NCBI RefSeq assembly: GCF_019061145.1
Contig: NZ_JAHQZS010000002.1
Coordinates: 62,001-126,000 of the forward strand
Reading direction: 5' to 3'
From: Anianabacter salinae
Lineage (GTDB): Bacteria; Pseudomonadota; Alphaproteobacteria; Rhodobacterales; Rhodobacteraceae
DNA: 64,000 nt
Positions 1 through 9,093 of this stretch are shown here, piece after piece. Each line of letters starts with the position of its first letter. Within the stretch, counting starts at the first letter, position 1. Position numbers and translations under genes: made by a program. The notes beneath the pieces are model-generated. The model did not search any database. It saw only the letters and a program-made list of their open reading frames with translations, and had not been told where the DNA came from.

Positions 1-1333
1 TGTCGGTGACCTGCTTCATGCCGCGGTCTTCGACGATCTGCGCGGGGTCGCCGCCTTCCGTCCAGACGATCTCGAACAGGTCCTTGGCGATCTTGCCGCT
101 GATCTCGTCACGGCCCAGAAGGTCCAGGATCGCGCCGAGTTGCGCGGCCGAGACGGGGCTTTCGCTGATGCCGAGGTCGTCCTTCTTGAGCCGCCCGAAC
201 AGCTCGTTGATGACCCAGTTCGCGGCGGTCTTGCCGTCGCGGCCGCGCGCGACGTTCTCGAAGAACATCGCGCTTTCGACGTCCGCCGTCAGGACCGACG
301 CGTCGTATTCGGTCATGCCGTAATCCAGCACGAAACGCGCGCGCTTCTCGTCGGGCAGTTCGGGCAGGGACGCGGCGATGTCGTCGACCCAGGCCTGTTC
401 GATTTCCAGCGGCAGAAGATCGGGGCAGGGGAAGTAGCGGTAATCATGCGCCTCTTCCTTGGACCGCATCGACCGCGTCTCGCCCTTGTCGGGATCGTAG
501 AGGCGGGTTTCCTGCACCACCTCCTTGCCGTCCTCGATCAGGGCGATCTGGCGGCGGGCTTCGTACTCGATCGCGGCCTGGATGAAGCGCATCGAGTTCA
601 TGTTCTTGATCTCGCAGCGGGTGCCGAGATGGCTGAAATCCTGCGTCTCCTGATACCGCTCGTAATCGCCCGGACGGCAGACCGACACGTTCACGTCCGC
701 GCGCAGGTTGCCGTTCTGCATGTTGCCGTCACAGGTGCCGAGATAGCGCATGATCTGGCGCAGCTTGACGACATAGGCCGCCGCCTCTTCGGGGCCGCGG
801 ATGTCGGGGCGGCTGACGATTTCCATCAGCGCGACACCGGTGCGGTTCAGGTCCACGAAGGACATGTTGGGGTCCATGTCGTGGATCGACTTGCCCGCGT
901 CCTGTTCGATGTGGATGCGTTCGATCCGCACCAGGCGGGCGATGCCGGGAGCCATGTCCACCAGCACCTCGCCCTCGCCGACGATGGGGTGATACAGCTG
1001 GCTGATCTGGTAGCCTTGGGGCAGATCCGGGTAGAAGTAATTCTTGCGGTCGAAGGCCGAGCGCAGGTTGATCGACGCCTTGAGGCCGAGCCCGGTGCGC
1101 ACCGCCTGTTCGACGCAGAATTCGTTGATGACCGGCAGCATCCCCGGCATCGCGGCGTCCACGAAGGCAACGTTGGAATTCGGCTCGGCGCCGAACTGCG
1201 TCGAGGCACCCGAGAACAGCTTGGCCTTGGATGCGACCTGCGCATGGACTTCAAGGCCGATGACAAGCTCCCAGTCGTGCTTGGCGCCCTGGATGACTTT
1301 CGGTTTCGGCGGCTCATAGGTGAGGTCGAGCAT
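1..1333 (-). CDS. gatB: Asp-tRNA(Asn)/Glu-tRNA(Gln) amidotransferase subunit B (GatB), C-terminus cut by window edge
   Basis: GatB is the tRNA-binding and kinase subunit of the GatCAB complex, which converts Glu-tRNA(Gln) and Asp-tRNA(Asn) to the correctly amidated tRNAs in the cytoplasm. The N-terminus reads MLDLTYEPP and then the family hallmark [12 protein letters not shown]. Further conserved blocks visible are [25 protein letters not shown] and EIKNMNS (tRNA end and ATP binding). The last residues in the window fall in the YqeY-like tail domain. About 444 of a usual ~500 residues are present, so the remainder lies left of position 1. The start at 1333 is the only ATG in front of the conserved N-terminus. 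The next gene is divergent, with a 239-bp gap in which I see no further gene. Identification is secure. Confidence 0.96.
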   Translation of the reverse strand, partial: MLDLTYEPPKPKVIQGAKHDWELVIGLEVHAQVASKAKLFSGASTQFGAEPNSNVAFVDAAMPGMLPVINEFCVEQAVRTGLGLKASINLRSAFDRKNYFYPDLPQGYQISQLYHPIVGEGEVLVDMAPGIARLVRIERIHIEQDAGKSIHDMDPNMSFVDLNRTGVALMEIVSRPDIRGPEEAAAYVVKLRQIMRYLGTCDGNMQNGNLRADVNVSVCRPGDYERYQETQDFSHLGTRCEIKNMNSMRFIQAAIEYEARRQIALIEDGKEVVQETRLYDPDKGETRSMRSKEEAHDYRYFPCPDLLPLEIEQAWVDDIAASLPELPDEKRARFVLDYGMTEYDASVLTADVESAMFFENVARGRDGKTAANWVINELFGRLKKDDLGISESPVSAAQLGAILDLLGRDEISGKIAKDLFEIVWTEGGDPAQIVEDRGMKQVTD

Positions 1334-1572
1334 GGGTGCGGCCTTTCGCTGATCGACAGCGTTCTAGGTCAGCGCGGTGCCGGGGGCAAGGCTGGCCAGG
1401 ACCCCGTTGAGGGGGGCGGCGCAGGTCCTTGGGGTGCCTGCGCGCTGCGTTTCAAGCGGCCGTTCCGGCAGACTCCCGCCGATGCGCAGCCAGCAGAGTC
1501 GCCCGGGGGCGCGTTTCGGGCTAAAGCCGACGTGCCGGGCGCAGAGGTCCGGTGCTTTCGCGATGACCCTTG

Positions 1573-2151
1573 ATGAAACCCCTCCTGATCGTTCTGTCCC
1601 TTGTGTGCGGCTTGTCCGCCTGTGCGTCTCCTGGTCCAAAGACGACCGAACCGGCCAAGCCGCCGGTGATGCGCTGGGATTTTCGCCCCGATGCGGCGAT
1701 CTGGACGACGGCGACGCTGGGCGCGCTTTCAACCCACGGCGAGGCGCTGCCGGGCATGATCCCCGCAGACATCACGGAATGGTGCCCCGATTATGCGAAC
1801 CGCAGCGCAAGCGACCGCGCCGCGTTCTGGGCGGGCCTGATGTCGGCGCTGGCCAAGCATGAAAGCACCTGGCGGCCCGAGGCCGTTGGCGGTGGCGGGC
1901 GCTGGTTCGGGTTGGTGCAGATCGATCCGCGGACGGCACGCGCCTATGGCTGCGCTGCGCAGTCGGGCGAGGCGTTGAAGGACCCGCAGGCGAACCTGTC
2001 CTGCGGTGTGCGGATCGCGGCGGCCCAAGTCTCGCGACGCGGCACCGTGTCGACCGGGATGCGCGACTGGGGCCCGTTCCATTCCGCCGAAAAGCGCGCC
2101 GAGATGTCCGCCTGGACCCGCGCGCAGGACTATTGCTCGGTCAAGAGCTGA
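1573..2151 (+). CDS. lipoprotein with lytic-transglycosylase-like (SLT) domain
   Basis: This is a 192-residue protein with a lipoprotein signal peptide. The lipobox LSAC puts the lipidated cysteine at residue 17, so the protein should be anchored in the inner or outer membrane facing the periplasm. The mature part has an SLT-like core: the segment AKHESTW with a candidate catalytic glutamate at residue 97, then GLVQIDPRTARAYGC and a later Cys that could pair with it. It resembles small Rhodobacteraceae transglycosylase lipoproteins that cleave peptidoglycan glycan strands. A TTG immediately before the ATG at 1573 is in frame, but the ATG is preferred. It stands alone between gatB (divergent) and the helicase gene 43 bp downstream. 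Function is inferred from motifs only. Confidence 0.72.
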   Translation: MKPLLIVLSLVCGLSACASPGPKTTEPAKPPVMRWDFRPDAAIWTTATLGALSTHGEALPGMIPADITEWCPDYANRSASDRAAFWAGLMSALAKHESTWRPEAVGGGGRWFGLVQIDPRTARAYGCAAQSGEALKDPQANLSCGVRIAAAQVSRRGTVSTGMRDWGPFHSAEKRAEMSAWTRAQDYCSVKS

Positions 2152-2194
2152 CCGCACTGGCCTCGCGGTCCCTCGCGCCTTATCTGCGGGGACG

Positions 2195-4657
2195 ATGAAC
2201 GATCCTTCCGCCTCGCCCCTGTTGCCGCCCCGCTTTGCCGACTGGTTCGCGCAGCGCGGCTGGGCGGCGCATCCCCATCAGATCGAGATGCTGGAGCGTG
2301 CGGACGACCCGTCACTGTTGCTGATCGCGCCGACGGGCGGCGGCAAGACGCTGGCGGGGTTCCTTCCTACGTTGGTGGACCTGTCGCAAGGCGACCACGA
2401 CGGGCTGCACACGCTCTATGTCTCACCGCTCAAGGCGCTGGCCGCCGACATCCGCCGCAACCTTGGCACGCCGATTGCCGAGATGGGGCTGAACATCCGC
2501 GTCGAGGACCGCACCGGCGACACCAGCGCCACGCAAAAGCGCCGCCAGCGGGTCGATTCGCCGCATATCCTGCTGACCACGCCCGAAAGCCTTGCGCTGC
2601 TGACCTCCTACGAGGACGCGCATCGCATCTTCGGGGGCGTGAAACGGATCATCGTCGATGAAATCCACGCGCTGGCGGAATCGAAGCGCGGCGACCAGTT
2701 GATGTTGGCGCTGTCGCGGGTGCAGGCGATGGCACCGGGTCTGCGGCGCGTCGGGCTGTCGGCCACAGTCGAGGACCCCGCCGCCATCGCGTCCTTCCTT
2801 GCGCGCCATCCCGATCCCTGTCCGATCCTGCACGCCGATCCGGGGCCGGAACCGGACATCGCCATGCTGGACACCGACGATCCGCCGCCCTGGGCCGGGG
2901 GCGGCGGGCGCTATGCGATCCCGGCGGTGCTGGAACAGGTCAAACGCCACAAGACGACGCTGATCTTCCACAACACCCGCGCGCAGGCCGAGATCTTCTT
3001 TCACGAGTTGTGGCTGCAGAACGAGGACGCGCTGCCCATCGGCATTCACCACGGATCGCTTGCCCGCGAACAGCGTGCGAAGGTCGAGGCGGCGATGGTC
3101 GCAGGAGAGTTGCGCGCCATCGTCTGCACCGGGTCGCTGGACCTTGGCATCGACTGGGGCGACGTGGACCTTGTGATCCAGGTCGGTGCGCCCAAGAACG
3201 TCAAGCGGCTGGTGCAGCGGATCGGGCGGGCAAATCACCGTTACAACGCGCCGTCCAAGGCGCTTCTGGTGCCCGCCAACCGTTTCGAGATTGTCGAATG
3301 CGTGGCTGCGCTGGGCGCGGTGCGCGACCACCAGCTTGACGGCGACCCGCGCGGGCCGGGGCCGCGCGACGTTCTGTGCCAGCACATCCTGATCCGCGCG
3401 GCGGCGGGGCCGTTCAAGGCAGAGGAACTGTTCCAAGAGGTCAAGACGGTCGGCGCCTATGCCCGGCTGAGCCGCGCCGCCTTTGACAACTGCCTCGATT
3501 TCGTCGCCACCGGTGGCTACGCGTTGCGCGCCTATGATCGCTGGCAGCGGCTGAAACAGCGGGATGATGGGCTTTGGGAGTTGCGCGATCCCCGCGCCAC
3601 CCGCCAGATCCGCATGAACCTTGGCACCATCCAGGACACCGATCTTCTGAAGGTGCGGATGCGCGGGCGGGGCGGCGCGCCGCTCGGCGAGATCGAGGAA
3701 GGCTTTGCCGCCACGCTGACCCCCGGCGACACGTTCCTCATCGGGGGCCGCGTCGTGCGCTACGAGGGCCTGCGCGAGATGACCGTCGAGGTCAGCAACC
3801 GCCCCGACAAGACGCCCAAGATCGCGACCTTCATGGGCACGAAATTCGCCACCTCGACGCAGCTGTCCGACCGCATCCTGCACATGTTCCGGCAAGAGGC
3901 GTGGCCCGAATTGCCCGGCCACACCGCCGAGTGGCTCGCGCTGCAGCGGCGGGTGTCGAAACTGCCCGAACGCGACCGCATCCTTGTGGAAAGCTTCCCT
4001 GACATGGGCCGCGAATACACCTGTGTCTACGGCTTTGCCGGGCGCAACGCGATGCAGACGCTGGGGCTCTTGCTGACGCAGCGGATGGAGGCGGCGGGGC
4101 TGAACCCGATGGGGTTCGTCGCCACCGATTACGCGGTGCTGATCTGGGGGCTGGACCGCGTGACCGATCCCGCGCCGCTGTTCGATGCGGTCGGCCTGCG
4201 CGCGGCGTTCGAGACATGGCTGGGCGGCAACGCGGTGATGAAGCGCACCTTCAAGGCCAGCGCCGTGATCGCGGGGCTGATCGACCGGCAGACCGGCGGG
4301 CAGAAGAAATCCGGCAAGCAGGCGACATTCTCGTCCGACATCCTCTATGACACGCTGCGCCGCTATGACCCCGATCATCTGATGCTCGACATCACCCGCG
4401 AGGAGGCGCTGAAGGGGCTGGTGGATTTCGGCCGCATCGAGGAGATGCTGGCGCGCACGCAAGGCCGGGTCGATCACCTGACCCTGTCGCGGGTCACGCC
4501 GCTGGCCGCGCCGCTGTTCCTTGAGCCGGGCCGTGTGCCGGTGGACGGCGCGGCGACCGAGCGGCTGCTGGCGGAAGAGGCGGAGCGGCTGATGACGACG
4601 GCGGGGCTGGATACGGTCGAGCCAAAGCCGGGGCGGGCGTGGCGCGTGCCCTACTAG
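2195..4657 (+). CDS. ligase-associated DEXH-box DNA helicase (Lhr family)
   Basis: This 820-residue superfamily 2 helicase is of the type usually encoded beside an ATP-dependent DNA ligase (Lhr-like). Walker A is APTGGGKT at residues 45-52 and Walker B is DEIH at 155-158. Motif III SATVED and motif VI-like QRIGRANHR follow, then the winged-helix and Lhr-specific C-terminal domains. Members unwind DNA or RNA:DNA hybrids 3' to 5' and take part in DNA damage responses. The start at 2195 is chosen because the protein then begins directly before the helicase core (FADWFAQRGWAAHPHQ); the frame is open further upstream but overlaps the preceding gene. The PdeM-type phosphoesterase follows after 40 bp, which is the family's standard partner. 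The ligase and exonuclease of the full cassette are absent from this window. Confidence 0.9.
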   Translation: MNDPSASPLLPPRFADWFAQRGWAAHPHQIEMLERADDPSLLLIAPTGGGKTLAGFLPTLVDLSQGDHDGLHTLYVSPLKALAADIRRNLGTPIAEMGLNIRVEDRTGDTSATQKRRQRVDSPHILLTTPESLALLTSYEDAHRIFGGVKRIIVDEIHALAESKRGDQLMLALSRVQAMAPGLRRVGLSATVEDPAAIASFLARHPDPCPILHADPGPEPDIAMLDTDDPPPWAGGGGRYAIPAVLEQVKRHKTTLIFHNTRAQAEIFFHELWLQNEDALPIGIHHGSLAREQRAKVEAAMVAGELRAIVCTGSLDLGIDWGDVDLVIQVGAPKNVKRLVQRIGRANHRYNAPSKALLVPANRFEIVECVAALGAVRDHQLDGDPRGPGPRDVLCQHILIRAAAGPFKAEELFQEVKTVGAYARLSRAAFDNCLDFVATGGYALRAYDRWQRLKQRDDGLWELRDPRATRQIRMNLGTIQDTDLLKVRMRGRGGAPLGEIEEGFAATLTPGDTFLIGGRVVRYEGLREMTVEVSNRPDKTPKIATFMGTKFATSTQLSDRILHMFRQEAWPELPGHTAEWLALQRRVSKLPERDRILVESFPDMGREYTCVYGFAGRNAMQTLGLLLTQRMEAAGLNPMGFVATDYAVLIWGLDRVTDPAPLFDAVGLRAAFETWLGGNAVMKRTFKASAVIAGLIDRQTGGQKKSGKQATFSSDILYDTLRRYDPDHLMLDITREEALKGLVDFGRIEEMLARTQGRVDHLTLSRVTPLAAPLFLEPGRVPVDGAATERLLAEEAERLMTTAGLDTVEPKPGRAWRVPY

Positions 4658-4697
4658 GGGCTTGCCCTGACGGTTCGGACAAGGCTAGGAACGAAGC

Positions 4698-5405
4698 ATG
4701 AACGGGTGCGAGATCACGTTGGCGGGCGTCCCGCTGGTGGCGCGCGGGACCGGCGCGCTGTGGTGGCCGGGCCGCGCGCTGCTGGTCGTGTCGGACCTGC
4801 ACCTGTGCAAATCCGAGCGGGTGGCGCGGCGGTCGGGCCAGATGCTGCCGCCCTACGAGACGCGCGATACGCTGGCGCGGCTCGACGCCGAGATCGAGGC
4901 GCTGGCCCCGAAAATCGTCGTCTGCCTTGGCGACAGTTTTGACGACCGCGCCGCGTCCGAGGCGTTGCCCGAAGCGGAACGCCTGTGGCTGATGCGGCTG
5001 ATGGCGGGGCGGCGCTGGGTCTGGATCGAGGGCAACCACGACCCCGGCCCGCTGGCGCTGGGCGGCACGCATCTGGCCGAACTGCCCGAGGCGCCGCTGA
5101 CCCTGCGCCACATCGCGCGGCCCAGCGCGTCAGGCGAGGTGTCGGGGCATTATCACCCAAAGGCGGTGCTGGCGGCGCGCGGGCGGCAGGTGTCGCGTCC
5201 CTGTTTCCTGCACGATGCCGACCGGATCGTGATGCCCGCGTTCGGCACCTATACGGGCGGCCTGCGCTGGGATGCGCCTGAGTTGCGCCGCCTCATGCGG
5301 CCCGAGGCGCATGCCGTGCTGACCGGTCCTACGCCGCACCGCGTGCCGATGCCGGGCGCTCAGGGGGCGGGGGGGAAGCCTGCTGCCTCGACCGAGTCTC
5401 GATAG
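4698..5405 (+). CDS. pdeM: ligase-associated DNA damage response phosphoesterase PdeM
   Basis: This is a 235-residue calcineurin-like metallophosphoesterase. All metal-binding blocks are visible: SDLHL (D33, H35), GDSFDD, GNHD and SGHYHPK. PdeM proteins are predicted endonucleases or phosphodiesterases working with Lhr-type helicases and ATP-dependent DNA ligases in DNA repair. The preceding helicase gene ends 40 bp upstream on the same strand, so the two probably form an operon. The last 46 bp overlap the 3' end of the convergent LytTR gene; the tail after PHRVPM is low-complexity Gly/Ala-rich and probably not part of the fold. The family assignment is firm; the exact substrate is unknown for this subgroup. 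Confidence 0.88.
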   Translation: MNGCEITLAGVPLVARGTGALWWPGRALLVVSDLHLCKSERVARRSGQMLPPYETRDTLARLDAEIEALAPKIVVCLGDSFDDRAASEALPEAERLWLMRLMAGRRWVWIEGNHDPGPLALGGTHLAELPEAPLTLRHIARPSASGEVSGHYHPKAVLAARGRQVSRPCFLHDADRIVMPAFGTYTGGLRWDAPELRRLMRPEAHAVLTGPTPHRVPMPGAQGAGGKPAASTESR

Positions 5406-6154
5406 GTCCGGCTGACCGGCAGGACCGTGCCGTCGGTCAGCCTCACGGTGGCCTTTTGCGGGCCCATGTCCGCGTGCCTGACGGCCGCGCGTGCCACCCA
5501 ATGCGAGCGGTGGATGCGCAGGCCGTCCAGCCCCTCGAGTTCCTCCAGCGCGTCCGAGAACCGCAAGAGCACCGTCTCGGGCCCGTGGTTCGTGCGCACC
5601 GTGACGTAGTGGCTGCGCGCGCTCAGGGCCAGGATGTGCGCATCACCGCAGGCCAGACGGGCAAGCAGGCGCGGCGCGGCGACAGGCGGTGGCGGAACGG
5701 GCGCCGGGACCGATGCCTCCTCGGACAGGATCATCACTGTGGCGGGTATGGCGCCTGTGCGGTGCAGGAACAGGCGCAGGGCCCCCAGCGCGGCGGACAC
5801 CAGGGCCACCGACATCACGATGCGGGGCACCTCGGGGCGGACCCCGAAGATCGACGCATCCAGCGCGATGACGATGGGGGTCATCAGAAGGAACATGCCG
5901 CCGGTCACGAACGCGACGCGCCGCGCCTCGGAGCGGCCTGGCACGATCTGCGCTGCAAGGACGCGCAGCATCGTCACGAACAGGATGGACAAGCCGATGA
6001 CCAATCCCCAGAACAGCGCGGACTGAATCAGGATGGATTTGTCGTAGGTTCCGAAGGGTCCGGCGATCACGAGGATCGGGGTCAGTCCCGCCCAGATCAG
6101 CAGGACCTCCTTCCGCAGGAGCGACGCCTTTACAATGGCCAACCAATTAAACAT
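5360..6154 (-). CDS. membrane-anchored LytTR-type DNA-binding regulator
   Basis: This is a 264-residue protein with four predicted membrane segments in the first ~135 residues (for example VLLIWAGLTPILVIAG and LFWGLVIGLSILFVTMLRVL). A proline-rich linker (PVPPPPVAAP) joins them to a C-terminal LytTR DNA-binding domain at about residues 165-260. LytTR hallmarks are ALSARSHYVTVRT, LLRFSDALEEL, IHRSHWVA and LPVSRTYRDSV. It should be a one-component membrane regulator that binds short direct repeats; its signal and targets are unknown. It is transcribed divergently from the thioesterase gene, with a 94-bp region between that contains a direct repeat. It overlaps the end of pdeM by 46 bp tail to tail. 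There is no strong ribosome binding site before the ATG. Confidence 0.83.
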   Translation of the reverse strand: MFNWLAIVKASLLRKEVLLIWAGLTPILVIAGPFGTYDKSILIQSALFWGLVIGLSILFVTMLRVLAAQIVPGRSEARRVAFVTGGMFLLMTPIVIALDASIFGVRPEVPRIVMSVALVSAALGALRLFLHRTGAIPATVMILSEEASVPAPVPPPPVAAPRLLARLACGDAHILALSARSHYVTVRTNHGPETVLLRFSDALEELEGLDGLRIHRSHWVARAAVRHADMGPQKATVRLTDGTVLPVSRTYRDSVEAAGFPPAP

Positions 6155-6176
6155 TGAGTCTTATCAACTTACCCGC

Positions 6177-6200
6177 GAGCATTTTGGTGCCTAGAGCATT
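6177..6200. promoter_or_regulatory. direct repeat in divergent promoter region, possible LytTR operator
   Basis: Two identical copies of GAGCATT, at 6177-6183 and 6194-6200, lie between the LytTR regulator gene and the divergent thioesterase gene. LytTR proteins bind pairs of short direct repeats, so this is a candidate autoregulatory site. The 10-bp gap between the copies is a little shorter than in well-studied LytTR sites. This is inference only. Confidence 0.3.
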
Positions 6201-6248
6201 CATGCATAATCGACAATAGGTTGTATGACATCTCTGGGAGGAGTCACG

Positions 6249-6677
6249 ATGCAGATTGTCTTCGATGGCTGGGAAAGCAAGTTGCGAACCAGCTTTGCGC
6301 GTCAAAGCATGATGGACACGCTTGGCGCGCAGATGGTCGATCTGGCACCGGGGCGGGTCACGCTTGCGGCGCCGATCCGCGAGAACGTGCGCCAGCAGCA
6401 CGGCTATGCCCATGCCGCGATGGCCTTTGCGCTGGGCGACAGCGCGGCGGGCTATTCTGCGTTGTCGCTGATGGCCGAGGCGGACGAGGTGCTGACCGCC
6501 GAAATGAAGATCAACCTTCTGGCTCCCGCCGATGGCGACCGGATGGAAGCGGTGGGCGAAGTGGTCAAGATGGGGCGGCGGCTGGTCGTGGTGACGGCCA
6601 CGGTGCGGGTCGCCAAGGGCGAGGTGTGGCGCGATATCGCCATCCTGCAGGGCACGATGGTGCCGATGTCGGGCTGA
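6249..6677 (+). CDS. PaaI-type hotdog-fold thioesterase
   Basis: This 142-residue single-domain hotdog protein resembles the PaaI/YigI acyl-CoA thioesterases. The visible core is the central-helix region QHGYAHAAMAFALGDSAAGY, followed by the strand pattern LTAEMKINLLAPADGD and the C-terminal DIAILQGTMVP. Such proteins hydrolyse acyl- or aryl-CoA thioesters in the cytoplasm as housekeeping or rescue enzymes; the substrate cannot be read here. I place the start at 6249 rather than at the upstream in-frame ATG at 6225 because GGGAGGAG sits 5-6 bp ahead of 6249. It is divergent from the LytTR gene and convergent with sdaA (15-bp gap). Confidence 0.82.
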   Translation: MQIVFDGWESKLRTSFARQSMMDTLGAQMVDLAPGRVTLAAPIRENVRQQHGYAHAAMAFALGDSAAGYSALSLMAEADEVLTAEMKINLLAPADGDRMEAVGEVVKMGRRLVVVTATVRVAKGEVWRDIAILQGTMVPMSG

Positions 6678-6692
6678 CAGGAGCCAACCGCA

Positions 6693-8066
6693 TCAGCAGT
6701 TGGGCACGTTCACCGCCAACCCGCCCAATGCGGTTTCCTTGTATTTCTCGCTCATGTCCGCGCCGGTCTGGCGCATCGTCTCGATGCAGGCATCCAGCGG
6801 CACAAGATGCTGGCCATCGCCGCGCAGGGCAAGCGAGGCGGCGCTGATGGCCTTGATCGCCCCAAGCGCGTTGCGCTCGATGCACGGCACCTGCACCAGC
6901 CCGCGCACCGGGTCGCAGGTCATGCCCAGATGATGCTCGAGCGCGATCTCGGCGGCGTTCTCGACCTGCTCGGGCGTGCCGCCCATGACAGCGGCCAATC
7001 CGGCGGCGGCCATGGCGGCGGCGCTGCCGACTTCGGCCTGGCAGCCGCATTCCGCTCCCGAGATCGAGGCGTTGTGCTTGACCAGCCCGCCGATCGCGGC
7101 AGCGGTCAGCAGGAAATCGGGCAGCCGGTCATGCGAGGCGCCCGGCACATGATCCAGCCAGTAACGGATCACCGCAGGCACGGTTCCGGCCGCGCCATTC
7201 GTGGGCGCGGTGACGACCTGCCCCCCGGCGGCGTTCTCCTCGTTCACCGCCATCGCATAGGTCGCGATCCAGTCGTTGATCTGGTGTGGCGCCGCAAGGT
7301 TCAGACCACGCTCTGATTGCAGGCGCTCGTGGATCGCGGCGGCGCGGCGGCGCACGTTCAGCCCGCCGGGCAATTGGCCCTCGGTCGACAGGCCCCGGTC
7401 CATGCAGTCGCGCATCACCTGCCACAGCTTGCGCACGCCGCCGTCGAGGTCCGAGGCAGAGCGACGGGACAGCTCGTTCGCGCGCTTGAGCTGGGCGATG
7501 GACTTGCCTTCGGAGGCGCACATCGCAAGCATCTCGGCGGCGGACTTGAACGGATAGGGGACGGGCGCGCCGCCGTCGGTGTCCTTGCCCTGCGCAAGCT
7601 CGTCTTCGGTGAGGACGAACCCGCCGCCGACCGAGAAATAGGTTTCCTGCAGGATCACGTCGCCCTGCGCGTCCGTCGCCATCAGGATCATCGCGTTGGC
7701 GTGGCCGGGAATGGGGCGGTCATAGTCAAAGACCAGATCGCCGCGCGGATCGAACACCAGCGGCGACAACCCGTCGGGCCTGACGGTGTTCTGCACCGAG
7801 ATGCGCGCCAGTTCGGCGTCGGCGGCCTCGGCGTCGTACTCCTCGGGCGTGAACCCTGCCAGCCCAAGGATCACCGCGCGGTCGGTGGCGTGGCCCTTGC
7901 CGGTGAAGGCCAGCGAGCCGTGCAGCGACGCGCGCAGCCCGTGCGCGGTGAAGGGCGAGGCGCGCAAGCGGTCGAGGAATCGCGCGGCCGCCACCATCGG
8001 CCCCATGGTGTGGGACGAGGACGGGCCGATGCCGACCTTGAACATCTCGAACACGCTGAGGAACAT
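6693..8066 (-). CDS. sdaA: L-serine ammonia-lyase (L-serine dehydratase), single-chain iron-sulfur type
   Basis: This 457-residue enzyme deaminates L-serine to pyruvate and ammonia using a [4Fe-4S] cluster. The N-terminal beta domain opens with [19 protein letters not shown]. The alpha domain carries the cluster-ligand region with cysteines in [21 protein letters not shown] and VPCIERN. Length and domain order match the E. coli SdaA/SdaB single-chain form. The start at 8066 is supported by GGAGAG a few bases upstream and by the conserved MFLSVFEMF beginning; the frame stays open for another 150 bp without homology. It stands alone, convergent with the thioesterase gene and divergent from rpiA. 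Confidence 0.95.
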   Translation of the reverse strand: MFLSVFEMFKVGIGPSSSHTMGPMVAAARFLDRLRASPFTAHGLRASLHGSLAFTGKGHATDRAVILGLAGFTPEEYDAEAADAELARISVQNTVRPDGLSPLVFDPRGDLVFDYDRPIPGHANAMILMATDAQGDVILQETYFSVGGGFVLTEDELAQGKDTDGGAPVPYPFKSAAEMLAMCASEGKSIAQLKRANELSRRSASDLDGGVRKLWQVMRDCMDRGLSTEGQLPGGLNVRRRAAAIHERLQSERGLNLAAPHQINDWIATYAMAVNEENAAGGQVVTAPTNGAAGTVPAVIRYWLDHVPGASHDRLPDFLLTAAAIGGLVKHNASISGAECGCQAEVGSAAAMAAAGLAAVMGGTPEQVENAAEIALEHHLGMTCDPVRGLVQVPCIERNALGAIKAISAASLALRGDGQHLVPLDACIETMRQTGADMSEKYKETALGGLAVNVPNC

Positions 8067-8287
8067 CGCGACTCTCCGTTGGGGGCCTGTGTGGACGTGC
8101 GGCGCTTGCCAGAGGGTAGGGCGCCGGGCAACGCGTTGACACCCTCTGTCGCATGGTGCGCCCGCGCGGCGGGTTCCGAATGCGACCATCCGCGCACGGC
8201 AGGGGACATCGGGGCAGGGCAATTCGCCCCTCGCACCCCGCCGCCCCTTTGCCTATAAGCGGGCGAGACCTGAGGGGAGCCTGCGCC

Positions 8288-9076
8288 ATGTCCGGAGATC
8301 TGTCGCCCATCGACACCGCAAAGTTCGTCGCGGCGAAGCGCGCGGTGGAGTATGTCGAGGACGGCATGCGGGTCGGCCTTGGCACCGGGTCCACGGCGGC
8401 GTGGATGGTGCGCTGCCTGGCCGAGCGGATGCGCGAGGAAGGCCTGCGGATTCGCGGCGTGCCGACCTCGACCCGCACGGCAGAGCTGGCGCGCAAGCTG
8501 GGCATCCAGGTGATCTCTCTCGACGAGGCCAAGTGGCTTGATTTGACCATCGACGGCGCGGACGAATTCGATCCCAACCTCAACCTCATCAAGGGTGGCG
8601 GTGGCGCGCTGTTGCAGGAAAAGATCGTGGCCACGGCCTCGGACCAGATGATCGTCATCACCGACGCGTCCAAGCGTGTCGAGGCGCTGGGCAACTTTCC
8701 CCTGCCGGTCGAGGTGATCCCCTTTGGCTGGCAGACCACCAAGGCGCTGGTCGAGGAAACGCTGGCAGGGCTTGATGTGCTGGGCGACAAGGCCGCGCTG
8801 CGTCTGAACGGCGATGCGCCCTATGTGACGGACGAGGGCAACCACATCCTCGATCTGCACCTGCACCGCATCGGCAACCCGCGCCAGACCGCGCTGGTGC
8901 TGAACCAGATCCCCGGCGTCGTCGAGAACGGGCTGTTCATCGACATCTGCGACGTGGTGGTGATCGGCTATGGCGACGGGCGCGTCGAGGTGACCGACAT
9001 CAACGAAGGCACCCGCGAGCAAAGCCAGATCGAACTGGCCGAGAGCACGAACCTGTTCTCGGACCTCGGCGACTGA
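8288..9076 (+). CDS. rpiA: ribose-5-phosphate isomerase A
   Basis: RpiA interconverts ribose 5-phosphate and ribulose 5-phosphate in the non-oxidative pentose phosphate pathway. The 262-residue protein shows the substrate loop GLGTGSTA near residue 29, the catalytic DGADEFDPNLNLIKGGGGAL block and the KEKIV-like helix that follows. The ATG at 8288 has GAGGGGAG upstream. A TATAAG hexamer at 8254-8259 could be its -10 element, but no good -35 pairs with it. The gor gene follows after 17 bp on the same strand, so rpiA and gor are probably co-transcribed, which would link NADPH-generating pentose phosphate flow to glutathione reduction. Confidence 0.96.
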   Translation: MSGDLSPIDTAKFVAAKRAVEYVEDGMRVGLGTGSTAAWMVRCLAERMREEGLRIRGVPTSTRTAELARKLGIQVISLDEAKWLDLTIDGADEFDPNLNLIKGGGGALLQEKIVATASDQMIVITDASKRVEALGNFPLPVEVIPFGWQTTKALVEETLAGLDVLGDKAALRLNGDAPYVTDEGNHILDLHLHRIGNPRQTALVLNQIPGVVENGLFIDICDVVVIGYGDGRVEVTDINEGTREQSQIELAESTNLFSDLGD

Positions 9077-9093
9077 GAGCAGAAGGGCAGGGC

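Noticed and set aside
8153-8287. N-terminal extension of rpiA from the upstream open frame
   Set aside because: Homology and the Shine-Dalgarno start at 8288; upstream translation is Arg/Pro-rich and non-conserved.
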